DNA of 64,000 nt from Dalbergia cochinchinensis (GCA_031216125.1 CM062377.1:69449049-69513048), one strand, 5' to 3'; numbered from the stretch's first letter, positions 46,092-59,300 are shown. The notes: generated by a model not told the origin, from the letters alone. Translations and numbers: made by a program.

Positions 46092-49000
46092 ATGGCTTTC
46101 GATTCTGGTAAACCTCAGAGTCCCGTTCTATTGCTTAAGGATTATCTGAGAGATGACCCGAGTCCTTGTTCATCGAGTGGTTTCAAATCACTTCCACGCA
46201 GACGATGTTGCCTTCAGTATCGCTCTTCCTCCTCCTCATCCTCTTGTACTACGAAATCGGCTTTGCAGAAAGCTTCAGAAGCAGTGCTCAATGTGATCAA
46301 GTCATTACAGATTCCTGCTCCACAAAGATCTCCCAGCTCTTCCTTGTCCCAAACCCGAACGCGTAAAGCCAATAAACGTGTTCTTTCTAGAAGCTTCTCT
46401 CGGAGGCTGCTGAGAAGGAAGTTTTGGAGAAGAGCATCATCCAAGGGAGATAGTAAGCCCCGCACCTTTGTAAGTGCTGCTGCGTCCTCGGCTTATGCTA
46501 GTGACAATAACACTTGGGCAGATACCAATTTCACTTGCTTGTTAACAGCCGCCGAGGATTCCACCAACATAGAGGGTTCGGTAACAACAACAACAACAAC
46601 AAACACCGGTTCCGTAACGAATTCCACAAGGGTAAGTACTTGTATATTTCAAAATTAAATGATTGAATCATCTTATGCTGTCTCTTCGTTTTTCAATTAT
46701 TATTCCTTTATTTATACAATTTGGGATTCTATGTCAAACTTGAATTGGTGAGATTAGGGTAAATAGAAAAGGAAAAAAAAAAACAGGATCAAACAAGTAG
46801 GAAAAAAAAAAAAGGGTTAGCTAGTTAGGAGCAGGAGGTGTTGGTTGGGTGATGGATTTTTGAACTGGAGTAGTACAGGAACAGTGCTGGTAGATTATGT
46901 CATGTGACGTATGCTCCTAGCTGGACCCGAGATTGCATGAGTTGCACGTGTGGTCTGGGGACCACAGAATTAATTACCGTGGTGCTTCCAAGGTCAGTGT
47001 AAGAGCTGTCTCCACTCTGCGGCATCAACGCCGCTGAATTGCTGAAGCTTGATATATACATAATACGAAAATATTATTTTAATATTTATTTTTTAATTTT
47101 TTAAATATTTATTTTATTATTATTGGATAAAATAAATGAATATAAATTGTAATCTTATCTTATGATAATAGAATGAATATTTGGATAGATATCATAAATG
47201 AATGTTAAAATATTATTATTATATATCATACTGGTACTGTCTAGGTTGGGCGCACTGGGTAGCGGATGACTAGCTCGCTGGTTTGGTTGGTCATTGTTCC
47301 AGGGATTGAGATACGATGAGCGGGTGTAGTTTGAGATTGAAGCTTTTTTTTTTACCTACTCCTTTGGCGTCAAGCCAAGGGGCTACTCATTCATGATTAA
47401 TGGTGAACTGGTGATGGTGTAACTAAATCCCAGTGAAATTCATCCTTGTTGCACAAACACACACTTTCAATACAGCACAATGTGTTGACAGGTGTTATGT
47501 TTTTTGGTCCTGTGGGGGAGTTGACTGCCCAACGAACTCGTCTTTATTGGGTTTCGTGTTTTTCTCTTCCGACTCTTTTTTAATAGTTAAAGATAGGAAT
47601 GTAAATATTCATCTTAAATGAATCTCAAAGGCAAATCTGGTTGTACGTGATTGACCCCATAGTTCTTCAACATTTTCTTATATTTTATTTATTCATTTAT
47701 GGATCACGAAAGGATTTTCAATTTACCAAGATTGACTAGATATTTTTTTATTCATAGATTCACTGATGGATGGAATTCATAAAATTAATTAGTTCAATAT
47801 AAGGAATTTTATTGTGGTTAAGCCTATTGTTTAATGATTATGATTGTTTTCTATATCCTTTGAGTGGGAGGTTTCGTGTTTAAATCCCACCATCCCCTTC
47901 TCCTTAATCTTCTAGGAAGAATTTCTAACTACAATGTCTTTGTTTAAAAGAAAAAAAAAAGTCAAGAAATTCATCTTAACGCTTAATAAGATTTTTCAAC
48001 TTTTACTTCAAAAAATGATCATTTAGTGAATTCTTTGAGACTCTAAATGATCACTTAGTACTGGCTTTTGATCTAATGGCTAACACAAATATTTACAGTT
48101 CCTGTCATTAGCACTGTAACAGTGGATGAAAAGAAAAATGAAATAAATGGTGCATGTGCAAGCACATTAGATCAAAAAAGGTGATTTGGGGGGTGAGGGG
48201 GGGGGGGGGGAATCCAAGTCCTGGTAGGCTTGACAGTGTTTCGGGTGAAAATGAGATAGTGAGAAAAAGGTGATTTGCACTGACGGCATTTGGCTATTGA
48301 TGGCCGTCCCTTCTCCCTGCCCTTGATTTTAGTATTGTCAAGGAAGATTTATGCGTCGAAAATTGACTTTCGTGGACAGCAATGGCTGAATGAGGAGAAG
48401 GAACAATTCAGTCCTGTATCGGTATTAGATTGCCCATTATTTGATGATGCTGATGAAAAGATTACGTCCCCTTTCAGTGCTACACCATGTTCCAGCTTGG
48501 AAGGTCATTCATTCCCCTCTTCTTCTCTCTGTCCATCACACTCCTACAAATATACTTAGTATTTTGTTTTATCTGATTGTAGGAGCCAAACACAAGCATA
48601 TGCAAAAGAGTCGACATTTTAATCCAGTTGCTTCGCTGAAGCCGGTTGCGTTAGAGGAAAGGATGTCACGCTCAGAACTGCAGCGAAATGAACCAATGCA
48701 TAACCAGCTTTGTGACAAAGTGGAAGAGAAAGCGCGCCACCTTCTCAACCATGTCACAAGGTCAATTCCATCACCTAACTACTTGAGAATTGAGGAAGAG
48801 AACATGCTGTTTGATTTCTTCAATCAGAGTATTGGGGACATTAATAATGATGTGGATAATTTAATGAAGCGGCACCTTTGCAAGGTAGCAGAGGATTGGA
48901 TACGAGGGCAGCAACATCATGAGGAACAGTATTTGAGTTGGGAAGTGTGGGAAGGAAGGCAGTTATACGTTATGGAGATGGACGAATGTGGGAGTTGGAG

Positions 49001-49100
49001 AAATTCTGATGGAGAAATAGAATGCGTGGCAGTGGAGCTTGAAGTTGAATTCTTCACTAGTTTGGTCAACGAGCTCTTGCTTGACCTTACGACATGTTAA
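46092..49100 (+). CDS. DUF4378/TRM-like (TON1-recruiting motif family) protein
   Basis: Three exons read by eye: 46092-46631, 48380-48503 and 48583-49100, joined in phase 0 and then phase 1 (donors GTAAGT and GTCATT, acceptors GACAG and TGTAG), giving 393 residues. The N-terminus has LLLKDYLRDD, a Ser run and a basic stretch, LSRSFSRRLLRRKFWRR (about 98-114), typical of small TRM proteins. Exon 2 carries EKEQFSPVSVLDCPL, a conserved TRM motif. The C-terminal DUF4378-type region (about 262-391) includes the NYLRIEEENMLFDFFN stretch and ends EVEFFTSLVNELLLDL. Family members associate with cortical microtubules through TON1 and related proteins, so a cytoskeletal role is inferred. The first intron is long (1.75 kb) and holds a MITE and a G-run. 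The exon 2 acceptor is the least certain junction; an earlier acceptor at 48332 would run into a stop. Confidence 0.8.
47050..47229. mobile_element. MITE-like palindromic element in intron 1 of the DUF4378 gene
   Basis: TGATATATACATAATACGAAAATATTATTTTAATATTTAT pairs with ATAAATGAATGTTAAAATATTATTATTATATATCA. The interior is AT-rich with TTATTGGATAAAATAAATGAATA, like the TA-target MITEs at 7153 and 43551. Confidence 0.65.
48188..48210 (+). repeat. G-run, G6-TGA-G14
   Basis: Two poly-G blocks separated by TGA within intron 1, about 170 bp before exon 2. A candidate G-quadruplex on the coding strand and in the pre-mRNA. Confidence 0.9.
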
Positions 49101-50410
49101 AACACCGAGAAGCGGCACTGCAAGTGTCTATCTTTTCCGAGTAAAACTTTTTTCGATTCTCCCCGTCTAGGGGGAAGCTAGAAATTTGCAACTGGTGGGA
49201 AGGAAAACATAGTATTCCATTACTATTTTTTCCTTCCATGTAGATGCATATGTTTTGCCTTAAGCATGCATTTTCTGAGGACTTGGAATGGATTAAACCA
49301 TTAATGTACATTAATTAGATCTATCTATATATTTTGCGGTGGTGCTAAACCCGTTCATCATGGTGATGCGATGCATTGCTGCCCACCTTAAATAATTGTA
49401 AGAACATCCAGTTTCTTCACCTTGTATCGTTTAATTCATGTTTCATTTTATACTATGAGGAGTGATCAAAAGTTGGGCGACGAAAATAATATGTAGAAAG
49501 AACAAAAAAGAATAAAGAAGTTGCAACTTACAACTAACATCTTCAATATATTAAATCATAAATTTCCGATGAACACACTTATTCACTTTGATTCTCAAAT
49601 ACAAATGAAGTACATGTGTTTCACAATAATCATCTTCAGAGTCGTATGTTTAATGATATATAATTAATTAATAATATAAAAGGCTTTATATTAATAATGT
49701 ATCAAAATTAATTTTTTTAAAGGGAAAATTGCATACTGCTTATATTAATTTTTTTTGATCTAATATCTTTTATTTTGATATTAATTTAGTCATTTGATCG
49801 AAGTAGAAACCTAACAAAATGACTAAATTAATATCAAAATGAAAAATGCTAGAACTAAATTGATGTAAATAGTTTTATTATAATTAAATTGATGTCAAAT
49901 TGAAAATATTAGGATTAGAATAGTTATTTACTCTTCTTTTTATAGTTTACAATTTATATTTATTATTATTATTATTGTTGTTTTGGTGGTGCATTTTGTG
50001 TTTCATGTCGGAGTAAGGTAACAAACAATTTTTTTTTTAGTATAATTACTATACACTGACAGTATAACTATCTTTACATTGTCATGCAATAAAAAATCAT
50101 CATGTGTGCCCATTAGGTAATCATGGGTAGTTTAAATTTTAAAAAATTATTCAAAGTGATGTTATCAATATTTTATTTACTGACAGTGTAAAATATTTTT
50201 ACACTGTCAGTGTATTTCAATTAATTCCCCTTTTTTCTTTTGATATCCATGAGATGTTGATATCTTTGTGTAAATAATAGCTGTGATTTTATCATTGATT
50301 TGATAGATTTTCAAAACTTAAATTAATAAGATATGTGATTTGACTCTTCTTAACTATAAATAATTAAAAAATATCAATACTTTTGAATTTTATAGGAATA
50401 CTAAAATTTT
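49101..50410. other. Intergenic with AT-rich inverted repeats
   Basis: After the DUF4378 3' end, 49720-49930 contains ATTGATRTnAA/TTAATATCAAAAT words in both orientations and looks like a decayed MITE. A clearer MITE lies at 50049-50215. No gene seen. Confidence 0.5.
50049..50215. mobile_element. MITE with TACACTGACAGT terminal repeats
   Basis: The left end CTATACACTGACAGTATAACT pairs with the right end TACACTGTCAGTGTA. A second inner copy, TTACTGACAGTGTAAAATATTTTTACACTGTCAGTGTAT, is itself a near-perfect palindrome. AATTAATT-type sequence flanks it. Confidence 0.75.
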
Positions 50411-50566
50411 TTTTAATGCCTTTTCGAAATGAGATCTCTTTGAGAGCAAACGATTATTCTCTTTGGGTCGTGAAAACAAACGAATTTCGATAGCCGACCC
50501 GGGTCGTAACGGGTTGGACAGTTGGAATCCCTTTTGAAATCCTCAAATTGGGTCTTTGTAATCCAC

Positions 50567-50620
50567 GAAATTCGTGACGTTTTTCCTTGTTGGGAAGACA
50601 CGAAATCCGTGACGTAATCC
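50567..50620 (+). promoter_or_regulatory. Duplicated ACGAAATYCGTGACGT element
   Basis: ACGAAATTCGTGACGTTTTTCC is repeated as ACGAAATCCGTGACGTAATCC 34 bp later. Each copy carries TGACGT, a bZIP (TGA-type) core. It lies 370-420 bp upstream of the NUP50 start codon. Confidence 0.5.
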
Positions 50621-50635
50621 ACACTAATAGCCTAC

Positions 50636-50656
50636 TGGGCCTCGAAGATGTGGGCC
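50636..50656 (+). promoter_or_regulatory. Two site II elements (TGGGCC)
   Basis: TGGGCC at 50636-50641 and 50651-50656, both followed by TC. These are TCP-bound sites common in promoters of growth-related and housekeeping plant genes. A G-box, CACGTG, follows at 50693-50698. Confidence 0.6.
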
Positions 50657-50719
50657 TCACCGCTGTCGACAAACAATGACAACAGGCAACAACACGTGCT
50701 CCATGCGAACATTCCGGTG

Positions 50720-50733
50720 TAGGGTAAACCCTA
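50720..50733 (+). promoter_or_regulatory. Palindromic telo-box
   Basis: TAGGGTAAACCCTA is two telo-boxes back to back. A further AAACCCTA lies at 50953-50960, 28 bp before the ATG. Telo-box plus site II is the standard combination for plant genes of the translation and nuclear transport machinery. Confidence 0.65.
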
Positions 50734-50987
50734 GCCGTGTTTCCATCGAACGGTGCCAATTGAAACTGAGTTCCAACGGGTCCAAATACCCCCATTCAAT
50801 TTCTAGGAAAAGCATTTTTTATTTATCATAATAATTTTCTGAAAACGCCCTTTATTTTTTATTATTTCTAAAAGGACGGTTTCCAATTTCACTGTCTCTT
50901 TCAGTTCAGATTACCAATTACACACGCGCACTGCGTAGCCAGTAATTGCCATAAACCCTATTTCCGTTGCCGTCGAACTGTGCCAAA

Positions 50988-53900
50988 ATGAGAGGTTCAA
51001 AGCGCTTGGCTGTGTCGGAACCCAACCAGACCGATACAAACGAAACGGTGGTAAGTGTCTCTGTTAACGCTGTCACCTTTGTCGTTTTGGGGCTTCAGCT
51101 CAGTTCGAACTTGATTCTCTTTAATTCATGTACTATACCTGTAACATTTGTTTTCGCTCGATAGAATTTTTCAACTATGAGAATTATTATTCTTAATTTT
51201 CTTTTTAACTTTGCGAATTTATCTGGCATTGAGTATCCGCAAAAATCGTCCGCGAAGATTATTGTAGATAGCATTCTGAAATCTGAAACTTTATCGTTGC
51301 TTGTAATTCAGTGATTGTTGGCAGTAGAAGTAGATTTAAGAGCAATACCGATTTGAATTGGAAGTGGTGGCTAATTGTAGAAATCTGCTAACGAAACTGT
51401 TTACTGTTTTGCGCTTTTTCTTCTTGTTTACTTTTTGTTTAGTTCGGTTTTCTGAATATCTTGCTTCTGATGTTGAAAGGGTCCTACCCTTTTGGTCTCT
51501 TAATTGTTTATGACTTTTGCTGAGTGATACATGTCACTTTCTTCGCCTTAAAGCCCCATCAAATGCGGATTCTGTTGGTTGAGTTTAGAGGGCAAGCAAG
51601 AATTTGCAATGTTACAGGGCGGGATATGACATTCATTCTGTCTTGATATTGTTAAAAAAAAAAATTCTGCTCATTTCGATGAGAAAGAATTATCTCCTGG
51701 CTTCTTAGCATTAAATGAATCGCATATAGGGGTTCTGGCTCTTAATGGTTGATGCCAATAAGTGTGTGTGCGCTAGATTGTCTTGGTACTATTATCTTCA
51801 GGAACTTGCTAAGAAACACTCGAGCGTTAATACTTTTACACATGGTAGACGAAGTCTTGGTAAGTAAATTAATGAATATTGTGTTAATATTAAAAGCTGA
51901 AATAACTTCAAATAGCTGAGCCACTCGAGCATTAAAATACTTCAGTTTTCAGTAGTCTTTCCCTAATCTTTATGTGGAAGCTTAATATGTGTCCATTTTC
52001 ACCATGATGCAGTTCCGGCACAAAAGAATAATGGAAGGATCTCTCTTTGATACTCATAGGGCAGAACCATCCCAGCAGCCAATGGCTGTCTCACCACCAC
52101 TGGATATGAAACGGGCTGAGTCGTCCCAGCAGCATGTGAGAGCCTTAAACACCCAGTTTGCAAGGTCCATCTTTTATTTTATGTCAACAAAATTGCTTTC
52201 ACATATTTCCACATTTAAGTTTTTCTTTTTTCTTTATATATGAGAAAAAGGCTTGGTCATGATAGCTGGATTTGGTCTCTTGTTCTGTACTTTGTGTATG
52301 CCTTATTTGGTTTGTGATTGTTATACATCATCATGCCTTGATGTGTTATAGTCTGGATTGAAGGATTCTGCATAACCATTCTAATTGTTCTGCTGCATCT
52401 TCCTTTTAACAGCTGGGTTCAAACACAATTACAGAATCATCCTGATGAGCTTTGGGAAGATGGTGTCAGAGATTACTTAGATCATGCTTCAGGCATTATG
52501 GTAGTTCTTCACATGGTTTAATGCTCTAAAGTTATATATCACTTATATTTCTGATTTTCTTGTTGTACTATCTGTACCCAAGTAATAAGTTATTGAAGTT
52601 CCCATTTTACTAGAATCTGATCTGATATCTAGTAGTATTGTTACTAGTGTGAATGTTGCTATTAAATAATTACATACCCTAACATGCATTTGTGAAAACA
52701 CTGAGGTTCTAATTGGCAAGTAGCCATTCATGGTTATAAGCTTTTGATAATAGCATGTGAGAACAAATATAAATGATTTATGTTATAGGTAGCCTATAGC
52801 ATAAACAGTTGCACCATGTGCCTTCTCCTCAATTCACTGGTGGGATTGCTATAGCTGTTTAGGCCATACTAGAGTATACTTCTTTCTTACTGCTTGTCCT
52901 TGGCTTTTTACACCTTGCATGCTTTGAACTAGTGTCCATTTATTCCCTTAGGAATCATGTTGCTGCTTAAGCAAACTAAACAATGTTGTAATTCATACAT
53001 ATAGAGTTGAAAAATCCTTATATTGTTTCAGGAAAAATTTAGTGATGTCGTAAAGTGGATCAAAGCAAATGCCTCCAAGGGAGAAAATTTGCCTGCTGAT
53101 GCTGGTGCTTCTTTGGCCGGGAAAAACTTCTCACCTGAAGTGACAAACAAAGAGAATAAAACATTTGGAGAAAAAATTGGATCTACTACTGCTAGTACTG
53201 CAACAAACTTGGCTAGTTCATGGAGCCCTGGAATATTTTCAAACAGTCAAAACCTTTTTACATTTGGTAGGTTTCTTCTCTCTATAAAAATATACCCTGT
53301 ATGATTTTCTTCTCACTTAAAAGTAACGCTAAATTGGGGTCATGTTGGTGGTACATTAAACTGGTTTCATTTAGTGCTTGAATGCATGCCATTCTGAATG
53401 GAAGTAAGTCCATGAATCTCACTCTTATAAAATGAAAAGCAGAAAATATCATATGCTGGATAATTCTTTTTGTGAAGCTTAGATGACAGATAACCATGTT
53501 AGATACTAGAGTAAATTGGAGTTTTGCATAGAATATTCTGTTATTGTGATGTCCTCCATTTTTGAATCAAAGCTAGTTATCTATCCCCTGTACAGATGCT
53601 CATATCGTGACTGGAACTTCATATTCCATTTACATGTCAATTTGTGAAATGAAAGACCTTTGACAAATAGCAATGAAGTTTAGCAAAGTTAAACTCGTAT
53701 GCTTATCTTATCTGCCATTCATTTTATCTAGTTTGAACTTTGAAGCTATACCTTGAACCTAGGCTGAAAATTATGTCGCTGTTTTGTGATTGGCTGCTTG
53801 CCTAAAATTGTCTTTTGTTTTCAGGAAGTCAGAGTTCAGCTCCCTCTTATAACAATGATGCTTCAGATGATGTAGATGGTGGTGAGGAATTGATGCTTCT

Positions 53901-56390
53901 TTCTTCCACCCTTCCCATTAGTTTTCCATTATAATCTTTTCAATCGTTACTACTTTGCATATGCACATTATCCTATCTGTCCTTGTACTCTGCCAATTGT
54001 GACCTTTTTTATGCTGGAGGTTTCTTGGAGCACGTATCACACAGTGTCATTGTTGTTCATGTTTTAAGTGATTATAAATGAATGTTGCTTCCTTTTCTTG
54101 GTGGTGGGTGGTTTTGATAACTGTATACTATGCCTCTGTACTAATGTATATTTACCCTTCCTCCTTTGTATGTGCAATGGTTTTAATGAAAGAAACCCAA
54201 TGCTGGAAAGAGCATAACTACGCCTGCAGGTTTTGTTAGATAAAAAGGATATTTTTCCTTTGAATAGGGGAAAAAAACTCATTTGAACAGGAAGAAATGA
54301 GAGATACACAAATATTGAGCAGAAAATGATAATGAATCCTGAGGGCTGAAGGTAGTATAATTTATTACTATCAACTGAGTACTTCAATTTCTTATCTTTT
54401 CACCATTACATCACTTGTTCTTGAACTATTTTTGAACCTGAATATATCTCATTCCTTATATAATATTGCAATTGTCAGCATTACAGAAGCTATCATTATT
54501 CTTTGTCTTAATTATGGAAATGCAAAATTCTTGTGCTTAAGGGCACCATTAGAGTACCATTTAATAATAATCATGGCATTTAGCATTTATAAACAATAAC
54601 TTTTCTAAGAAATAAGGGATGGAGAATAAAATATTCGGGATTTGTCTCAGAACATGACTTGGAGCAGCCTAGCAGTCCATCAGTGAAGAAGTCAGAAGAG
54701 AAAGGTGTAGTAGTTGTGCATGAAGTGAAGTGCAAGCTATATGTAAAGGTATTTTTTTAATATGGTGCAATGTTCCAGTGTAAAGTTATACTGACATATG
54801 TCACTATAGTTTTCAAGCAGGATTTATTCTGTCTGCTCGTTTCAATTCAACTTGATCTTGTGATGTTTATCCCATTGATTTACTATCTCTTGCCCTTTTC
54901 CTGTCCAGTCAATTGATCCAGCAGATAAGGATGCATGGAAAGATAAGGGAATGGGTCAACTGTCTATTAAATGCAAAGAGGGTGTCAGCAAGGCCACCCA
55001 AGAGTCCAAACCTACAATCATTGTTCGAAATGAGGTTTGTTCTTTTCTTAATTTCTCTTAGTAATATATACTAGTATCCTCCAAGGGAATTGACTAAAAT
55101 GTAAGTTTTAGTTGTTTCACTTAAAACTTAATTTCACTTACTGTTTCTGTATTCTGACACCACTGATGGCAGGTAGGAAAAATTCTTCTCAATGCCTTGT
55201 TGTATCCAGGAATCAAGACAAATCTGCAGAAGAACTCTCTTGTTGCAATATTCCATACCTCGGTAAGACACATGCTGAAAAATTGCATTTCTAGTTAAAT
55301 AACTAGAGTGAGTTGCTTGCGGATGCTGCAAAGAAGTTTAGTATAGCTAAATATTGAAACCACTGTATATATTAACTTTCAATGTTTTGAGAGTAGAAAG
55401 GGAACTCAAAATGTTTAGATAAGCATACAGTGCATCCAATTCTAAGATGACTGACTGGGATGAGTACAAATTGAAGTTGGGTGTCCTAGCCTATCAGCTA
55501 TTTATTCCTAGGTTCAGTATCTGTCTTATGTCAATGAAGTGGTCCTTTCATACTCAGCAGCTGTTAGGTCTGTCCTTTTCATTGTTGTTTCTACCATGAT
55601 GGAACAATTAAGGGCCTGTTTGGTTTAATTTTTTAGTTTTTCGATTTTTTAAATTTTGTAAAGGAAATACTGAAAATTCTGAAAATTACAAATTTCAATT
55701 TTTTAGTATTTCCTTCTCAAAATCTTGAAAACTGAAAAACTGAAAACTGGAAATTAAAACCAAATAAGGGCCTGTTTGTTTTGCCTGTTTTCAGTTTTCA
55801 GTTTCCAATTTTCAGTTTTTTGTTTTGTGAAGGAAAAACTGAAAACTGAAAATTTCAGTTTTCAGTTTTTCCTTTACAAATCTGGGAAAGCGAAAGTTCT
55901 AAACCTAAACTGAAAGCGGAAACGAAAGCAAACGGACCAAGCCTTTAGCTTTTCCCTTGGTGCTTCTGGGGCTTCTTGCCTTCTGCTGCAATTATATATT
56001 ATCATTTGCTAAAAGAAGTTTGTTTTTTTTCTCTTTTTTTTTTAAAAAAAAATCTCTTCTTGAAGTATCAGAAAGAATAAAATATTTTTCGCATCTCCAG
56101 GCTTTCTTCTTCTAAGAGAAAGACAATAGAATAAAATAATTAAAAATAATATTCCGAATATTAGTATCGTTCCTCGGTCTGCAAAAAATGATATCTGGTT
56201 GCCCTTATGATTGTTGTTTGAATAGCTTCCCTTCATTTAGATTCTTCATTGTCGTTTGTAGGGTAATGCTGATGGAAGTGGTGGAGGTAATGATAGTGTT
56301 GTTGCACGTACTTTCTTGATCCGGATGAAAACAGAAGAAGATCGAAATAAATTGGCATCAGCTATCCAAGAATATGCTCCAGTTTCTTGA
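50988..56390 (+). CDS. NUP50: NUP50-type nucleoporin with C-terminal Ran-binding domain
   Basis: Nine exons: 50988-51050, 52013-52164, 52413-52500, 53032-53266, 53825-53881, 54651-54748, 54909-55034, 55173-55262 and 56262-56390. All introns are GT/AG and phases agree throughout; the spliced frame is 345 residues. The N-terminus has a basic GSKR motif, then HKRIMEGSLFD and two diverged copies of an xAEPSQQ / xAESSQQ segment, resembling NUP50 N-termini that bind importin alpha. Residues 75-101 (QNHPDELWEDGVRDYLDHA) are a conserved plant segment. Only two FG dipeptides are seen (TFGE, TFGSQ). A Ran-binding (RanBP1/PH-fold) domain spans about 215-341 (VKCKLYV, DKDAWKDKGMGQLSI, IIVRNE, LLNALLYPGI, FLIRMKTEED). 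It should act at nuclear pores in Ran-dependent transport. Confidence 0.9.
55612..55945. mobile_element. Two tandem foldback MITEs in the last NUP50 intron
   Basis: Copy 1 (55612-55766) begins GGGCCTGTTTGGTTTAATT and ends AATTAAAACCAAATA. Copy 2 (55768-55945) begins GGGCCTGTTTGTTTTGCC and ends GAAAGCAAACGGACCAAGCC. Each is a near-perfect hairpin built from TTTTCAGTTTT/AAAACTGAAAA words, and the two abut. Confidence 0.85.
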
Positions 56391-59300
56391 CAGTACGGGA
56401 GTAATGATTATTCTGCCAGCTTGAGCCATTACATGTAATCCAATACTCGGTCCGCCTTAAATTTTACAAAATCTGAAATTTTCAAAGATCTCATTTTAGA
56501 TTCTGTTTTACCAAAACCTTATTTTTTGGAGGCTGTTGCTTGTGTACCATAAGAGAATGTAGATGACTTTGGTCGGCTACAATACCTTAGATCGATGCAA
56601 TTGTCATTTAAGGGTATAGTCCTTACATTGCCTTGGGCATGCCCTTCTAATTTTGTACACCAGCGTCCAGCGCAGAAGGTAAATGTTCTAAGCCTGGTTT
56701 AGGGTGTCTGGTATTCATATACCACACGCATTTTTCTCTCGTCGAAAAGAATATATAACGCCTAATATAGTGTGGTAACCATTATTTGTTCAGCAATGGC
56801 AGACATTTGGCATGTTAATGTTGTTGCTGCTATAAATATGGGTTGATGATGAATTCTATACGCGGAAACATATCTAGGTGCGTGAGATAACTTACAAGGA
56901 TTTGGTTATTTTCCCATTTGTATGACTTCTGTAGTAGTGGGATAAATACGGCAGAATATGATTGGATGATAAGTTTAAGAAAGTTTTAGATTATTAGTAT
57001 ATTAAAATTAAATTCTTAATTATAAAATACACATCTATTTGGGTCGTTCACTCTATGAATGCTGTCCCATACCGGTTGTACCCCATAAAGGCAAATTTGT
57101 TGCTACAAATTTCACAACGGTTCAGCATTTTGTGGTTCAATTATTTTCTGTAAATGCAATATATCATTGTTGCAACTTGCGGGTGCGCACCTGAAAAGGA
57201 TTTTGGTATTGATTAATGAAAAGCTTGCAGTAAGAAATATACATTTATCGTACGAGCCGAAACAAAAAGATGTTTATATATCCCATGAGCAGTAAACTAT
57301 GTTCTGAGTAGAACAGCAACGTATACCATGTGAATCTGAGTACCCCTCCTCATTTTGGCAGGTGGGTCTGGCATATCAGCAGCTGTCATACACGTCCGTT
57401 GTCCTCTGATTTGGTGTAAGAGTGAGACACGGTTGAGGTGACTGCTGTGTTTCAACGAGATTTCTCCTATTACATTGTTTTCTCCCTCTTTTTTTTTGGG
57501 TTTTGCGACGAGGGTATTGGTAGCATATAATACGAGAGAAATTCTTATTATGGTGAGTATGATAAGTATGAGTCCATAATGTTATTCCAATAATCCAGTG
57601 CAGTTTATTTCACAAAAATATAGTTGAATAAGTTTTTCTCTCATCTATTGAAAAAATACAAATATCTTTCTCTTATATTTTTTGTTTAGTCGAAGTTTTT
57701 CTGGCGTGGACCAAACAGCCATAGGCTTGAGTAATGTTGTAGGGGCTTAAGTTGATGAGCCCATTAGAAAAGAAGCCCTACGCCTATTCAAACAGATCCA
57801 CGTTGAGAATTAATTTACATTTTTCACGAATGGAATGGTATGAGAAGGAAAGTAATGTGCCAACTACCCAAAATAATTAAAAACAAAAATCAGCCAATTT
57901 TCATTCCAACCTTGGCCTAAAGACTACAGAAGTAAAGAGCTTTTAGTGCTACATTTGAGATCATTATCCGTCTGATATTTCACACGGTTACCTTACCTGT
58001 TCTCTGTATCACCAATGTTTGTTTCTACTTTGATGTGTGAATCCGTGAGAGAGAGGGCAAGGTTATGAGTAATGAGATAAAATATGATCAATGGAAACGA
58101 AAAAAGCAGAGATTCTTCCAGCAGAAAATAATTACTATGAAGATATTCTTCCATCTGAAAATTGCAAAACCAGGGTATATGGTCACAAGCAATAGCTTTA
58201 CGACAAAATTTTTACTGCTACAATTTCATTTCATGTGCTTAAAAGTTTGCCTGTCATTTTCCTCACACACCAATGGCAGGAAGTCAGAAAGCATCATATT
58301 CAATTTAGTACTTTGACAACTACTTCTGCATATTTATACATCAATTATTCTCAAAGTGTATTTGAGTAAATCCGGGTATATTACGGGTTAGAAAAAAGTT
58401 CTTTCCTCTCGCTTGAGGAAGGAAACTCATTTTTCCACTGAAAATTATCACCATCATCTATATTGAGTCCCACCACTTCGTTAATTATCAGACATGTATG
58501 ATTTGAGATAAAAATGAGGTATAAATTTTTATAGGTGAATTTTATATGTAAAATTATATATAAAACTCATTAATAGAAAATTTACCCCATTTTTATTTCC
58601 TAATCAAACGCACCAGTAATGAGATTAAAAAAAAATTCCAATTTAGAAGGTATTTTCTGGCTCGTGAATTTAGAAAAATTCCATTTTGTTAGCTTCTTGG
58701 ATTAACAATCTTACCCGCTTAAAATTTAACCCGCGATTTGACCCAAAAAACGATAACCCGTGATGGATCAAATTAAACTGTATTGAATTACTACCTTATA
58801 AATCAACCTCAGAGTAACGTGTTTCCGAAAGATGCTACTGTAAAATAAAAAAAAATAAAAAAAGGTGTAAGGATCAGTGAATGGCAACTGAACTCTTCTT
58901 TTAATCAAATTTGATGTTTACATCAATAATAACTGAGAGAGATTAAATTTCAACCCCTAAATTTATTTTTACCTTAACTTCTTATCGTATGTCCAAGGGT
59001 GTTTACAGGCTTGTTTGTAGAATCAATTTGATCCAATGAACTCAAAAGTCCAACTCAGGTTAATGTAGAACTTGTTTATCTTAAGTTTTGCCAGACAGAA
59101 AAAAGGATAGATTTATCTTCTCAAGGCACATTTATAGAAAATAACATGTTTTCTAATTTTCAACTAAAATACTTTTTCACTTGACAAACGGTAAAGTAGA
59201 CAAGTGGTAATTAGTTTGAAAGCTAAGGGAAAATAAGAAAGGACATGGACAAATAGGGACCGAATACCGATCCCAGCACCAGTAATCCTCGTTACAATGA

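Noticed and set aside
50454..50795. 113-codon minus-strand frame upstream of NUP50
   Set aside because: It overlaps the promoter elements of the NUP50 gene, has no domain, and its frame follows from GC-richer promoter DNA.
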